Of a DNA stretch of 64,000 bases, positions 30,805 to 43,063 are shown in pieces. The position numbers and the translations under genes were made by a program. The DNA is taken from contig OZ287719.1 in NCBI GenBank assembly GCA_965649825.1, positions 1 to 64,000 on the forward strand, read 5' to 3'. The stretch is from Penicillus capitatus (taxonomy: Eukaryota; Chlorophyta). Within the stretch, counting starts at the first letter, position 1. Each line of letters opens with the position of its first letter. The notes beneath the pieces were generated by a model. It did no database searches and was not told the origin of the DNA. It worked only from the letters and a program-made list of their open reading frames with translations.

Positions 30805-31169
30805 CTACGAACAGAAACCCGTCTTGGCGTCGGTCTTGTCACTGGGCAGCGGGACCTTTCCGCGACAGCACTCTTTAAAGCGCGTTCCTTTGCCGCACCC
30901 TCGTGGACACTTGAATCCCGTTTTGCGGTTCCTGTCTTTCCACTCTTAGACGCATTGTTACGGGCCGTCCGTCGGTCGTCTCACTTTTCTAGTCGAATGC
31001 TTTTGAGATACTTCTCAAGACAGTCCTGATGATAGACCAGAGGAGGGCAGTCCTTATAAGTACAGTCGAGCGCGTTGAGCTCTTCTTTGTTGGGATTGCA
31101 CGCGACGCCACAGAGATCGCAGACACCCGTAACGTTATGAATTCCTTTTAGGCCGATAGCACCAGCCAT
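30805..31169 (-). CDS. Small zinc-finger protein
   Basis: Exons 31169-30985 and 30931-30805 around a 53-nt intron give 103 residues starting MAGAIGLKGIHN. Cys/His ligands are regularly spaced: CDLCG, C...DCPPLVYHQDC, then across the intron KNRKTGFKCPRGCGKGT and KECC. This suggests one or two zinc sites of RING/PHD-like character. It ends in a TAG after DAKTGFCS. I do not recognise an exact family. Confidence 0.65.
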
Positions 31170-31469
31170 GTTTAAAACGCAGAAAATGTAAAGGCAATGT
31201 ATCGAACCGAAACGTGGAAAGGACATTGATGGGACACGCCAGACCGACGCGGCGGAGGAGCCCATGCATTCACGTCCATCGCTCAACCACAACTATGTCA
31301 CACACAAGCCGCCGCCAATTACACAAGTGTGAGATGATACGCGCCAGTGGCGGCGGATGAAGCGCATGGGATAGGGCGATCCGTTCTTGGATCGATTCTC
31401 TGAAGAGAGGGCCGTGCCGTTGGACGAGGACGGTGTCAAGTGTGACGCTGCCAGTCGTGGGGCTGTCTT
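31170..31469. promoter_or_regulatory. Divergent intergenic region, zinc-finger gene and JMJD4
   Basis: 300 bp separate the two start codons. It contains gccgccgccaatt and, about 30 bp on, agtggcggcgg, an imperfect inverted pair around acacaagtgtgag. No TATA box is obvious. Confidence 0.35.
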
Positions 31470-32991
31470 GTGATGATCGCGAGCAGGAGACGCGTGTCGC
31501 TGGACAGGGAGCAGGAGCTGAGGCGTCAGTATGGCAATCGGGAGATGGCCGTGGTCGATGCCTCGGCGTTGCCTTACCATGTATTCGTCACTGAGTTCAT
31601 GGCACAGAATCGACCGATCTGTATCAAGGTGCCGTACCGATGGCACTTATCTCTGTGATGTGTGTGACAGGGATGTATGGAAGGATGGAGGGCGTGCCGA
31701 GATTGGGTGGATCGCCAAGGGGATATCGCGATCGATGCCTTGCGACGTGAGTGTCCCAACGTCCCCGTCTCCATCGCACGCACCGACCGGTGAATGACCT
31801 GACCCATGGGTCGGTGTGAGCTGACCATGGTGATGGAGTCTTGTAGGATGCATGTGATGCAAGGAAAGTGTGAGACGATGTATCTCCACGCGTATTTTGA
31901 CTGGTGGGAGCGTCGCGACGCGGTCACTCCGGCGGATCGTTATCTGAAGGACTGGCACTGTGCCCAGCTGCTCAAAGATCGTCCAGTACATGCAACGTTC
32001 TCACTCTTCGGTCACACAATACATTGTGCTTCGAGTTCTATACCGTTCCGGAATATTTTCGAGAGGATTGGCTGAGTCCATACTACGAGCACCGCAGCGC
32101 AACACGCACGTCGACTGCCGATGATGGTCGGTCACACTTTTGCTAGACGATCGCACGCAATGCGTGAGAGAGTTGTGGGTGGAGGGGACGATGCTTTGCG
32201 GACGGGAGATTACCGATTTGTGTATCTGGGGCCGAAAGATTCGTGGACGCCCATGCATGCCGACGTGCTGCGTTCCTACAGCTGGTCCGCCAACATCTCC
32301 GGCCACAAAATGTCACTCTTTCGCTCTTTCGCTGATGGGACGCCGTCACGTATGGTAGGCGGGCGCTCTCAGATGGAAGCTGCTCCCGCCGGAGCTCACT
32401 TTCCTCCTCTATGATGTGACGGGCCGCCAACTGGCGCCAGATTTTGTCCTCGATGGCATCCAGGGAATCGATCAACAAGATTACGTCAATCTCCCTCTTG
32501 CAGCGGATCTCGCCATCGAAATCCATCAAGTACGTGATGTGACGTGCCTCTTGCGGCCGAATCGGCGTGATCGAGGGTCCCGGAGAGTGTCTGTTCGTTC
32601 CGAGTGGCTGGCATCATGTGGTGTACAATACCACCGATGTTCTATCGATTAACGAAAACTGGATCAACGCTTTCAACTGCCATTGGAGTTGGGAACTGAT
32701 CCACCAAACTTACTTCCACGCGCAGCATCAGCTCTCGGATTGCCGGTGCGATCTCTATGAGACGACGTCATACACATCGCCGTCCTGTTCAGCGACGGCT
32801 GCTGCCCGACAGAATTTGAGCATCTGGTTCAGCGACTCATCGAAGCGGACTGCAGCATGAGTTTCGCCGACTTCTTGGAGTTCCTCTGTTTTGCTCTTGA
32901 GCAAGAAACGGACCGTCTGCAGCAAGCCGCCGTCGACCACCGTATCCATCCCTATCCTTTCCCCTTCCCCAAACGCATCCGGCTTTTCTAG
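31470..32991 (+). CDS. JMJD4: JmjC-domain lysyl hydroxylase, JMJD4 orthologue
   Basis: Exons: 31470-31628, 31671-31789, 31847-31985, 32036-32109, 32147-32311, 32373-32529, 32576-32745, 32793-32991, consistent in phase, 393 residues. The JmjC core reads DYRFVYLGPKDSW followed by TPMHADVLRSYSWS (iron ligands His and Asp in HAD). After two short introns comes GPGECLFVPSGWHHVVYN (third ligand His), then INENWINAFN. This order and wording match JMJD4, a 2-oxoglutarate/Fe(II) oxygenase that hydroxylates the NIKS lysine of translation termination factor eRF1. Introns are 37-61 nt, several starting GTCACTC or containing TGATGTGAC. The start is the first Met of the exon-1 frame; an alternative Met follows directly. 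Confidence 0.88.
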
Positions 32992-33284
32992 ATGGCGGCG
33001 GCGATGCCTGGGAGGCGATACGATCCTGGTCGCAACTCATCTGGCATCGCACCGATCACGTTCTCACACATCTCACGCATTTCTTAAGTCAGCCCTTTCA
33101 CCCTCGATCCAACCATATACACCGATGTACACTGTGCAGATGTCAAACGCGAGATCGAGCATCGTGGTGAGCATAACGATGTCACGCAGTCGTGGTCATG
33201 GGTTCCGTCTTTGCACAAAACACAAGAACTCCACGAGTGGCTTCTCACTCTTCTCACTTTTTCTTCCTCGCCGTCAGGTTCGCA
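32992..33284. other. Intergenic, no gene seen
   Basis: This is the 3' flank of JMJD4 and possibly the 3' part of the SLX9-like gene. It contains several tctcacac/tctcacg strings like intron branch regions, so an exon of the minus-strand gene may be hidden here. Confidence 0.35.
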
Positions 33285-33602
33285 TCACCGACCCGTATGA
33301 TGTGACGTCTCGCCGTGCTCTGGTTTCTCTTGCAGGCTCAGATGGTGCATGATATCTCTCAGCTGCTGCTTCCCCCGTTGCACCGTTCTGTGTCGCCTAT
33401 GCGGTCGCGTCCGCACTCCTCTGCGCAGTTTCGGACGCCGACGCATCTGCCCCTTTACCCCCAACGTCTCTTCCAGCGCCTTCCTCAACTCCGTCATTAT
33501 GAAAACGGACTTTTTATTTTTGCCCTTCTTTTGGATCTTCTTCTCCGTCGCGACGGTCTTGAGCCGGTCGCGTCTTTGGCGTTTCTTTTGTTTCTTGCCC
33601 AT
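33285..33602 (-). CDS. Basic nucleolar-type protein, possibly SLX9-like
   Basis: It starts ATG at 33602 with MGKKQKKRQRRDRLK. It is strongly basic, then MTELRKALEETLGV and RGVRTRPHRRHRTVQRGKQQLRDIM. The LRxALxExLGx stretch followed by an RxR-rich region recalls SLX9/FAM207 ribosome-biogenesis proteins, but the C-terminal motif is not clear and a further exon is likely. The start codon is only 34 bp from that of HEATR5 on the other strand. Confidence 0.4.
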   Translation of the reverse strand: MGKKQKKRQRRDRLKTVATEKKIQKKGKNKKSVFIMTELRKALEETLGVKGQMRRRPKLRRGVRTRPHRRHRTVQRGKQQLRDIMHHLSLQEKPEHGETSHHTGR

Positions 33603-33636
33603 TGTCCAGCGAAATGGAATTATCGAACGGACGATC

Positions 33637-36600
33637 ATGAACCCGTATGTCGATGAAGAAGACCTTTTGGGTTTTCACGTTTTCGTCGCCGAGTTGGAAC
33701 TGGTGACGGCGGCGCGACGCGATGGCGCCTTCGATGAGGTCGCTCTGCTAGAGCTTCTTCAAAAGCTGCTCCTCTCAGTCGACCATACCGACCTCAAAGT
33801 CGTCAAAGAATACCAGCGACGCTGCGAACAGTCCCTCATCGCCCTCCTCTTACGCGGGCCTTGCGCCGAAGTAGACACTCCTGTCACATCACAGCATCCA
33901 CAGGCCCTGCCCTTAGGTCCGGCACCTCATCGCCGTCACACTGTCCAAACTCTATGACGTGGCCGACCGTCTCCCACTGTTCTCGCAAATCAACACCCTC
34001 CAAGGCATTCTGCTCTCCAAAGATGCCTTCGGCAAGAAAATCTCAGAAGTGAGGGTGGGATGGGAATGTGGGGAGGTGATGGGTGTGTTGCGTAGAATGC
34101 GAAGTTGGGTATGTTGAATGCGGTGACCTTGCTCTGCAAAGATCACGGGACACATGTGGTCTCCTCACTTCCTGCCCTCATATCGACGGGCGTGAAGCAT
34201 GCTCAACGATCCCCTGGCACGCCAGCCATACGCATTGCGGCGTCAACACTCGTTTCTGTCGCCCTTTGTGCTCTGGCAAACGATCCACGGCACGCTGTCA
34301 CATCACAAGCGGGATCTTTGAAACTCGCTGAACGTCACATCAAAGTGATCGGTCTCACTCTTTTGCATCGGCCTGAAGTGGACGTGGATGTGGAAAACAG
34401 ACAGGAAAGAGTGAGGAGATACGGATAGCGGGACTACGTATGATTCGGGCGGTCGGTCGAGCGGGAGCGGCGGCGTTGTGGCTGCTCGGTGGTGCTCCCT
34501 ATGAAGAGATTTTCAAACTCGTTCTTCAGTCCTTAAGTGACCCCTCTGCCGTATCTATGCCTGCTCACTCTTTCCGCCCACGTCACATCACTCTTTGTGC
34601 TTAGTCTGTTCGGAATGCCTGCAGCGAAGCGCTCGGCGAATTGGTGGCTGTCTTGAAATCTCCTGTTCTGCAAGAAGCTGTCGAGAAGGAGGCAAAGGAA
34701 AACAAAAAACAGAGTCTACAACGCCTCGCTGCCCGATCCTTCTCTGACGCCCTATCTCACACTTTCTGCGAATCTGCACTTCTTAACAAACGGGTGGGCA
34801 TCTTTGAAGCACTCCATCGAGCAAAAGAGTGAGGCCCACGTGTCTGTCTCTAGTCCATATGTGTGGTCGTTGCCAAATCATGGGTCTCTTATCTCTCTGC
34901 TCTGGCCTCCCATGCCACACCAGACGAGAACGATCTCGTACGTTACGCCATCGAGCTCATCAGCATCATGTCCAAGCTCCCGACGCTGCAGCCCGATCTC
35001 AGAGGCAGAGAAGCAGCCGATCTGTCCATCGAAGTGGGTCATGGACTGGCCACAGGAGAGTTCCCAATGGCACAAGCTTGTATCCTCTACGCTCTGAGGA
35101 CAGGCGTCTTCCGTGCCACCTCCGAATCTGGTCAGCGCAAACTGGTGGATCAGTTGAGCATCTTGTTGGCAAGTGTCTTGGGGAACTGCGTCCCGGTCGC
35201 CGTCTGCAGTTTGGAAGGCATTCGTGTGCTGCTGAGTTTCTTGGGAGAGGTCTCGCCCGAGACGGCCTCGGATCTTGGGATCACCTTTATGGAGAAGCTC
35301 GTATCGAACAGCGCCGCCGTCCGTGCCCAGGCGGCGGCTGCACTGGGCAGTCTTGTTCGTGCCGATTCAGCCTGTGCCGCGACGTTGATCACGAGCTGCA
35401 TCGAATTTCTGAAAAACCAAGTGGAGCAACTGACATCCCTCTCGGCACGTTACGGCGCCATGCATCCACTGCCTGGCAACTTTGTCCCCCAGGTTCCCGA
35501 AGTCTACTCCCTGCCCGAAGATGCCGTCAAAAAATCACAAGACTCCAGAGTACGAGAGGCCATGCACGCAGTGTATGGCTATGCCACAGGATTGGCAGCT
35601 CTGTTGGTGTCCTCCTCGACGACCTTCCTCAACGTGCCTTCCAAACTGTTCACGGAGGCCTACGACTATGCCTCGCAACTCATCCGGGCGCCGCAATCTA
35701 CCGTGGCCAATTCCTGGGCCATCGAAATGAAGGCAGGGTATTGCATCTTGGGTGCGCTCTGCGTTGCCATGCCGCCTCCTCTGCTGACTTCCAAAGGCGA
35801 TCTGCTTGAGCTTTTTGAGCCGGCGCTGGGATCTTCTGCCCAGGCGCTTATCCTCAACAAAGGACTGCAGAAATCTGGCAAAGAGATCGATCTGTCGCTG
35901 CAGCTCTGGTGGAGGTCCGAAGGACTGTTGGCCCTCGAAGTCTACATCCGTTCCATTCTTGATCACTCCTCATCGCACACATCCAAACAACAGACCCAGC
36001 ACATTGTCACTCTACTGGCGCCTCTGCTGGATGGACTCGCATCGAGCGAAGATCTCAGAGATCCGCAACAGGTGAATGGAGGACCTGGTGGATGGACGGC
36101 TGGTACACTGGCCTACCTGCAACTGCGTTTGCTCGCCATTTTCTGTCTGCTGCCAGAATGCAGCGTCGACACACAGCCGCACACACATCTGGTGAAACTC
36201 TGTTCTCAGCCGTTCGCCCCGGCCACCTCACTCCTCAATGCATCGAACACAGCCAGCTCTGTCAGCAGTGTCCTTCTCAGAAGTGTCCTGGAAAACGGCG
36301 ACAGTCATTTAGGTCCGTGGTCGATGGAAGAGGAGCCGATTGAAGAGAAACTCCAGCAGATGACGGGAGAACGAGGCGCCCCACATTATGCTGGATGGGA
36401 ATGTGGTCTGTCCGTTTGGGGCACATCGATGACCCACGTGTCCGAATCTGTGAAGAAACTGGACATCGAGCCGGCACCGTTTCCGCAGTACACATCTCTG
36501 GCCGTCAGCCTCGTCCAACACCAAGTCACCGTCTTTGGAAAGCTCCTCAATGTTGCCACGCTCTCTGGCAGAATGCGGCTGCTGGAGCGACTCATCTCTT

Positions 36601-39600
36601 GTGCTCAAGATGCCAAGTTCATCAAGAATAGTGCGCTGCAGCAGGCGCTCCTCTCGGCCGTTTGCTTTGCTGTCTTGACAGGGTTTGATAAATCGCGTAG
36701 CTGCTCTGAAGCGAATGATGTTGCTAAGAAAGTGATGGAGCTCGCGATGGCGCTCGTCGATAGCGGCGTCCAATATCCAGCTGTGCTGCGTGGGGCAGCG
36801 GAAATTTCGACCGTTGCTGCGCATCTGGCAGACGATGCCTTTGTGCTGAGGTTGGCCAAACAGTTCTGTACCGATCTTCTCTCTGCCACCTCCAATCCAG
36901 ATCGCCAGCTCTTCTTGCTGCTGTCCGTGGGGTCCCTCTTTCGTTCCAAAGGCGGCATGTGTCTCCAAACGGTCCTCCCTGGTGCCGCAAAGCTCCTTTT
37001 CAACTGCATCCAGAAATCCACTGGCAATGTCCGACGCTGGGCATTGCACAGTCTCTATCTCGTTGCCGCTTCCGCCGGATTAACATTCATGCCGTTCGTG
37101 GGAACGACGCTCGAATTGTGTGAGCAGCTCCTGACGAGTCAGGGAGATGTCGCATCGATGAAGCCTTATCTCGGTCGCCTTGCCAATGCCATGGTGGCAC
37201 TCCTCGGTCCAGAACTCCTCCCCGGCAGCAGAAACTACGTCATCTGCAAATGCCTGATGCGCCAGATGAAGTCGACATCCACAGACGGCAGTTCCGAAGA
37301 CATTCTGGGCTCACTGGAGGTCGTGCTCTATGCCCAACAGCTCATTCTCTTCGCTCCACAATCCGTCCCTGCCAAAAAGCACGTCGCCGTTTTGCTGGAA
37401 TCTCTTTCTCTGCCCCACCCTTCGCTCCGATACACGTCTGCCGTGACATTGAGGCACCTGGCCGAGAGAGATCCACAGGCCGTGTGTCAAGAGTGTATCG
37501 AAAAATCGCTCTTTCTGGCACTGGATGCAGAGAGTGAGGCGCATATCTCCGATGCCTTGCATCGAACGCTCGAAGCGCTGCAGTACGCTCAGTGTCCCGT
37601 TCGTCCCTCTGTCTGGCTCGATGTGTGTTCTTCCATCGTCATGATGAGTCCTCGAGAAATGAAGCAACGCAGCAGAGTGCAGCATCAGGAAGGCAGTTTG
37701 ATGCGAGAGGAGGAATTGGAAGAAGGTGAAGAGCCAGAGAGCGACATCGCTGCCACGACGCCCTCAACGCCACAAGACATGGGTCGTACACCGAGGCTCA
37801 AGACACGCCTCTTTGCCTGCCAGTGTCTCCTGAAGATCTTCGAGGCCGTGGGGCCAGATCCGCTCCATTTTGATCTGATCCGGGCACGGCAGTCGTCAAC
37901 CGGCCACGAATACCTTGTCTGCCAGCTACAGGCATGCTCCGGGCGTTTCTGCGTTTTGGATGACGAGGTGTTGGACTGTTGTGTAGGAGATTGTGCGATT
38001 GGGTTTCAGTTTATCTACGGGACAGGTCGAGGCGTTGCAGCCTGAAGGGATCAAACTGCTCAATGCCGTGATTCTGCATTTTGGCGAGGCGGATGATCCA
38101 GACATGGAAGACATGAAACTGCTTTTCCAATTCCAAGCTCAGTTTGTCTCTCCCCTGCGTCAAGCTCTGGCCCCTGTCGCCCCTCCACTGCTCTTCATGT
38201 CGGGTTCCATGCTCGCCGTCTCCTTCCTACGCTCCGGCCTGGGCGGCAGCGACGCGGCAGTGCTGAAGCAGTTGGTGGGCCTCTTGGTCGAGCCCATTCA
38301 GAACTGGAACCAGTTACGTTATCGTAATTTTTCAGAATGGGTCTCAGCATGTGTCCGCGTTTCGTTACTGGAAGCACACGCACATTGCGCCGTCCTGGCA
38401 GAGAAGGGCCAAGATCCCCTCTGCTCGGAGATTGTGCAAAACGCACAGAAGCCAGTACTGAATCCGCTCAAGATCCTGTGGCTGGGACTGCTCACCGACT
38501 ACACGGTCCTCAATCGATGGAGAAACGAGCTATGGAGTGACTATCAGCCTCTCGTTCTCTGTATGGACAAACACGATGTCCACGCCGCCAAGAAAATCTC
38601 GCTCGATGCTGCATGGCCGATCGTTCTGAGAGCACTGGCGCTTCACGTGCCCTCGGCCGAAGAGATGTTATCAGACAGATCGTCTCCGGAGACGTCGGAA
38701 TCGCTGGCGAATCGCCAGAGCTTCTCCATCGACGCCGACATGGAATTGAAAGCGACAGATATCTACTGGAAACTGCTGGACATCACGACCATCCACCTTG
38801 GAACATCGTCCATGCATGTCATCGAGCAAGCCAAATCGGAAGACGGCTTGGAGCATACTTCACTGGACATCGAACCCATCTGCATCTGTCTGCGTGTGCT
38901 CAAGACATTGCTTGGCACAGAATACATGTCGATGGATCTCTGCCCTGCCAACATCTGCCTCGAAATCGTCGAAATGATCCTGTCCATTGTTCAACAGGTG
39001 GGCGGCTCACATCTTTTCTGGCCTCTTGGATGACGGTCGCTATTGGATTAGGTCATTCATCCCATCGTGTGTTCTCTGTCAAAGGAGGGCGCCACGCAGT
39101 ACAAGCTCTTCTCCGTGGTGCTCTCTGCCAGTGAAGTGCTCCTTGGCGTGGCAACTGGCCTGACAGAATCTTACATCGAACACCCCAACTTCATTGTCAC
39201 ACTCCTAGACTGCATTCTTTGCTGTTCCAGCATTCTATCGCCCTCTGATCTGACGCAGGCAGCAGGTCAAGCGATCCCTCTCGCACCGCGTCTGGGATCT
39301 ACGTGCTATGTAGAGATACAAGGTTTGGAGAGTGGAAGAGGAGATTGCTTGGTATGTGCGCACAGAGTGCTCTTCTCTGCTTCGTGGCTTCTGATCAAAG
39401 ACTGGATCGGAACGTTCGTGCAACATGCCATCCACAGCATTGGTCTGTCTCTTCAGATTCGTCGACATCTGATAGCGACTGTATGTGATGGACTGTAGAT
39501 CACGATATCGTCTCGGACAGCGTTCTGAAATCCGCATCCGAACTGCTGAAGCTGTGTGTGACGCTTTTGACGGAGAACGGAGGAGATGTGATGAACGGAC

Positions 39601-40447
39601 ACGAAACGCTTCGATCGTTCGATCTCGCTGCGTGGACAGTCTTCTCGTTGCTGGATCTCGTCAAAAAGACATCTCGTGCGTTGGAAGAGGCAACAACTGA
39701 AGCAGCGGTCGAATCTCTGCAACACCGGTACCGCCGCCAGAACCTCATCGTCAAGTTTCTGTGGGATTGCTGTGGTACAGGTTGTCATCTCTGTTGACGC
39801 TTGTCTTCGAGATGCTCTCCAGTTTGACGACAGAAGATGAGGATTTCGACGTCGGGGAGTTGCAGGCAGCGTCGATGGCGTTTCTGTCGGAGAGCCTCGA
39901 AGTTTCGAAGCGGACGGAGATACAACTCAGTGTACTGAAATCCCTAAAGACGTTTTTGCAGGAGGCGTCTGTCAAGCGGCCGCCATCGCGTCTCACCTTT
40001 CCTTGCATCGTCGATCTGGGCCCCGTCATCTCATCCCTTGCGCACGAAAAGATGGCCCTCTCTTCTTCACTCCCGCCGCCGCAACTCCTCGTCATCGCAG
40101 AGTGCCTCAAATATCTCATTCTGACGCTGGGATTGCCAGAAGTCGAGGGAAAGGAGGATATCATCTTCCAGATTCTCATCCCCCTGCTGATCGAATCGAT
40201 GGAATGCTCTGACGCTGCATCCCTGACGCAGATGTCTGTGAAACTGGTGACGCATTTGAATGGAGGCAAGCATGCGGCGAGTTTTAAATCGGCTGTCGGA
40301 GTGCTCTCCTCTGATCTGAAGCAGAGGTTTCAGAGAGGTATTCAGTCGGCCGTGGGGGTCGATCTGCAGAAAAGAGACACATCTGCTGCGCCGCATACCG
40401 CAGAACAGAAACCCAGTATCGTCCTTAAGAATTTTTCGACCCGATGA
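33637..40447 (+). CDS. HEATR5: HEAT repeat protein 5 (HEATR5/Laa1/SWEETIE family)
   Basis: Clear exons: 33637-33870, 33917-34048, 34105-34344, 34401-34550, 34605-34793, 34854-37931, 37987-38997, 39052 onward, with further short introns near 39450 and 39740, ending at TGA 40447; roughly 2,100 residues. The protein is an alpha-solenoid of HEAT repeats. Recognisable family stretches include VRHLIAVTLSKLYDVAD, IRIAASTLVSVALCAL, RLKTRLFACQCLLKIFEAVG and the C-terminal KPSIVLKNF. HEATR5/Laa1 binds the AP-1/aftiphilin clathrin machinery and helps endosome-Golgi sorting. The intron at 37932-37986 has a GC donor (CAG|GCATGC); its acceptor gives YLVCQLQ|EIVRLGF, matching the family without a gap. No transit or signal sequence is visible. 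Confidence 0.9.
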
Positions 40448-40704
40448 GACTCCCTTTCTGCTAAAGTGTGACTTTCTAGATCTTATTCCGAGTGGAAAGA
40501 TGTTTATTGTCTGTGAACTATTGTTTATCTACTGTGAGAATGTCGTTGGTGAACAGGTTTTATGCAATAGGCACTTCATATGTAATCGTTGCTCACCGAA
40601 ATTAGAAGATGCATCTACCTGCGCTCTTTTTGAAAACGAAACGTGACTGATGCAACGATAATATCTGTGCCCTGCTTGACAACATATGAACGAAAACAAT
40701 GGAA
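40448..40704. other. 3' flank of HEATR5
   Basis: AT-rich with several tgtttatt/attgtttat strings, consistent with a 3' UTR. No gene is seen. Confidence 0.4.
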
Positions 40705-41330
40705 CTCGGTTGACTGCGGCGTGCTGACCTTGAGTTCTGCGATCGCCATGGCTCGACGCGCGTTTTTTCTTTTCTTGAGTGTTTTCGTAGGATATGTGGT
40801 TTTTTCTTTCCCGCGCCAGCGCCGTCTTTCCGCTATCGGTGTGTGTCGTAGCTTGTTGTTTTTTCTTATCTGTTTTCCGTTGCCACTGAAAGCACGCTTC
40901 GGGTGTTCTGCGTGGATTCTTTTCTCAAGAGCCGTGGTCCGTGAATCTCTTGCGTCGGTTACGCCACGAAGCTCTGCTTCGTCGTCAGCTTGTGGAGGAC
41001 GTCGGTGTCCACAAAGGAGAGTGGTAGACTAGACGGTGTGTTACTTCGCTCCACGGGGTTTGAATCCGGCGGTAGGTCTAGTGCGGAGGCGCTGGGAATT
41101 GGTCTAGGAGATGCGGGATAGGTACCGTTGTCGGACGGTTAGATCGCCAAGGAACAGGTTTGTGTCGCTTGTCTTGGGATGCCGACGAGACTGGAAAGCG
41201 CCCATTCGAGACAAGATTCCGATTGTTTTGTTTGCCGGAGGCAACGGAAGAGAGGTTGTGTTCATGAGTCGACTGGTTGCATGGTTCGTGACGGGCATAA
41301 AATGGATAAAGGTTTCGGAAGGTGTTCTGG
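40705..41330 (+). repeat. Partial third copy of the inverted-repeat element
   Basis: It is collinear with about 567-1190 of the left arm (ggttgactgcggcgtgctgacc through ggataaaggt..cggaaggtgtt), with scattered substitutions and small indels. The hairpin array and the coding part are absent. It sits just upstream of the truncated ankyrin gene. Confidence 0.85.
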
Positions 41331-41419
41331 CTGTCGGCGATCGGGCCGGACGAAAGATTCACACAGCGGAAGACTTGTTACAGACTGTTCGGAGCAAGGT
41401 GAAAACAGGTGCGGATTGT

Positions 41420-41560
41420 CCATTCAAATACCCCTGTGGTGACGTGACATGCCTAGGCAGGTGACTCAGCACCGCTCCAGGACCATAGAACAAGGCCCCT
41501 TTCTGGCCCAAACCCCCCTCTGACAAGACCCCGAACGCCCCTTGGTAGCATGGCCCCCCG
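41420..41560 (-). repeat. Dispersed repeat, copy 3 (inverted)
   Basis: On the minus strand it reads cggggtcttgtcagagg...ggtcctgg...gctgagtcacctgcctaggcatgtcacgtc, matching the copies at 22.9 and 23.6 kb. Confidence 0.6.
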
Positions 41561-41654
41561 TCCAGCCAGACAGTCCCCTCAGTCCATTGCTGGCTCCCAC
41601 ATGACCCATGATGTCGCCGTCCCATCATCTTGCCGACAGCGAGTATCGCTATAG

Positions 41655-42390
41655 ATTTTGATCGATAACGGCGCCGACGTGGAGGCGACAGACCGGCGCG
41701 ATCAGACGTCGCTTCATGTGGCGGCGCTCGATGATGACGTCGAAACTGCGGAGGTGCCTCCTTGTCTCCGGCAAAGAATGGCGGCGCAAGCACGTCGTTG
41801 CAGGTTTTGTACAAAGGCGGAGCGAATGTCAACGCCGGCGATACTGTCGGAAGGACGCCGCTCTACGATGCCGTGGCGAAGGGGAATCTGCGTGTGGTCC
41901 AAGTGCGTCACTGCATCAAGTGAAAACTTGCCTGTGGTGACGAGCGTTTGTAGTATTTCCTGACGGTCGATGCCGACGTCGAGGCGAGAACTTTGACAAA
42001 AAGGACAGCGCTTCATCAAGCGACACTCTATGGACACGCCGAAATCACACTGGCGAATGAGCGTACGCCCAAAACGATCGAAAACGCGCGTGTCCATCGT
42101 AGGAGCTTATCGACGCCGGAGCCGACGTTGATGCAAAGGACGAGGAATCGCGCACGCCGATCTACGCTGCAGCCAGTTATGGCAACCCGATCCTTGCCGA
42201 GGTGACATCATGCTCTCGCTGTCTGTACCCGATCACATACGGCTATTGCGTTTAGATTCTCACCAACGCCGGCGCAGACACGGATGTGAAGGACCGGGAT
42301 GGAAAGATGCCTTACGATGTCATCTGTATCGACGCCGATCCGCCCTGTTCTGAAACGACCAGGGCTGAACTCGAGTACCTCCTCTCCTGA
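41655..42390 (+). pseudogene. Ankyrin-repeat gene a, 5' end missing
   Basis: Exons: 41655-41753, 41804-41902, 41954-42052, 42103-42201, 42256-42390. The first four are exactly 99 nt (33 codons, one ankyrin repeat each, phase 0 at both ends); the last encodes a repeat plus a C-terminal cap (KMPYDVICIDADPPC) and stops at TGA. Repeats have the usual GADVEATDRRDQTSLHVAA form. The third intron starts with GC (CTG|GCGAATGAGC). The sequence upstream of 41655 is a splice acceptor preceded by dispersed repeats, and I find no first exon or signal peptide, so the gene is probably 5'-truncated. A distant first exon cannot be excluded. Confidence 0.7.
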
Positions 42391-43063
42391 ATGCAGCCGG
42401 CGCCTGAAATCGGACGCCTTGGCGGATGGGTTTTCTGTTTTTGTTTGTCTGTTGGATACACGCTTGTTCCATCATGAGAAGAGAACAAGGAGACGGACTG
42501 CGTGAAGTCCTGCCTTCGTCTAACGAACGACCGCCTATTCCTGGTTCAGATTGTCTAATGGTCCAGTTAGTGCGCGCGTATGCGACGAGCAGTCGACACG
42601 AACGGCATCTCGACGCGCGTTGGCGGTGCGTCTGTCAGTAACGCGATAAGAAAGATCCCTCACACAGCCACGTTGTAAACGGGCGTCGCCAAACATGTGC
42701 GAACTCGCGTGGCAGCACGCAGGACAAACATCGCAGCCGACACAAAGGACAAGGGCGAAGAAAAGTGAGGAGTCGTGGATGCGTCGTGTTGCGGGAGGCG
42801 ACTTAATGTGACGGCCACGTGGGACAGCTGCGCATCGAGAGCGTCGTCGATAGACAATCGCGGCGGCGAGGGTATTTCATGGCGCATGCAGCAGCCGATT
42901 GTGTCATTCGGTTTTCGCAGCTGCCTGTGCGTTTGGGCGACACTTTTCGGCAGTCTGTTCAAATCGTCGGGCGAAACATTCCAATCGCGGTGCTGTGATA
43001 GCGAACAGTGCCAGTCCATACATTATCGTCCTTCCTGCCGCTGGCAGCCTCAGCGTCGTCGAC
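42391..43063. other. Intergenic, no gene seen
   Basis: Short frames only. It separates ankyrin gene a from the small secreted protein. Confidence 0.4.

Noticed and set aside
34641-34832. Separate short gene between HEATR5 exons
   Set aside because: It joins its neighbours in phase and matches the HEATR5 solenoid.
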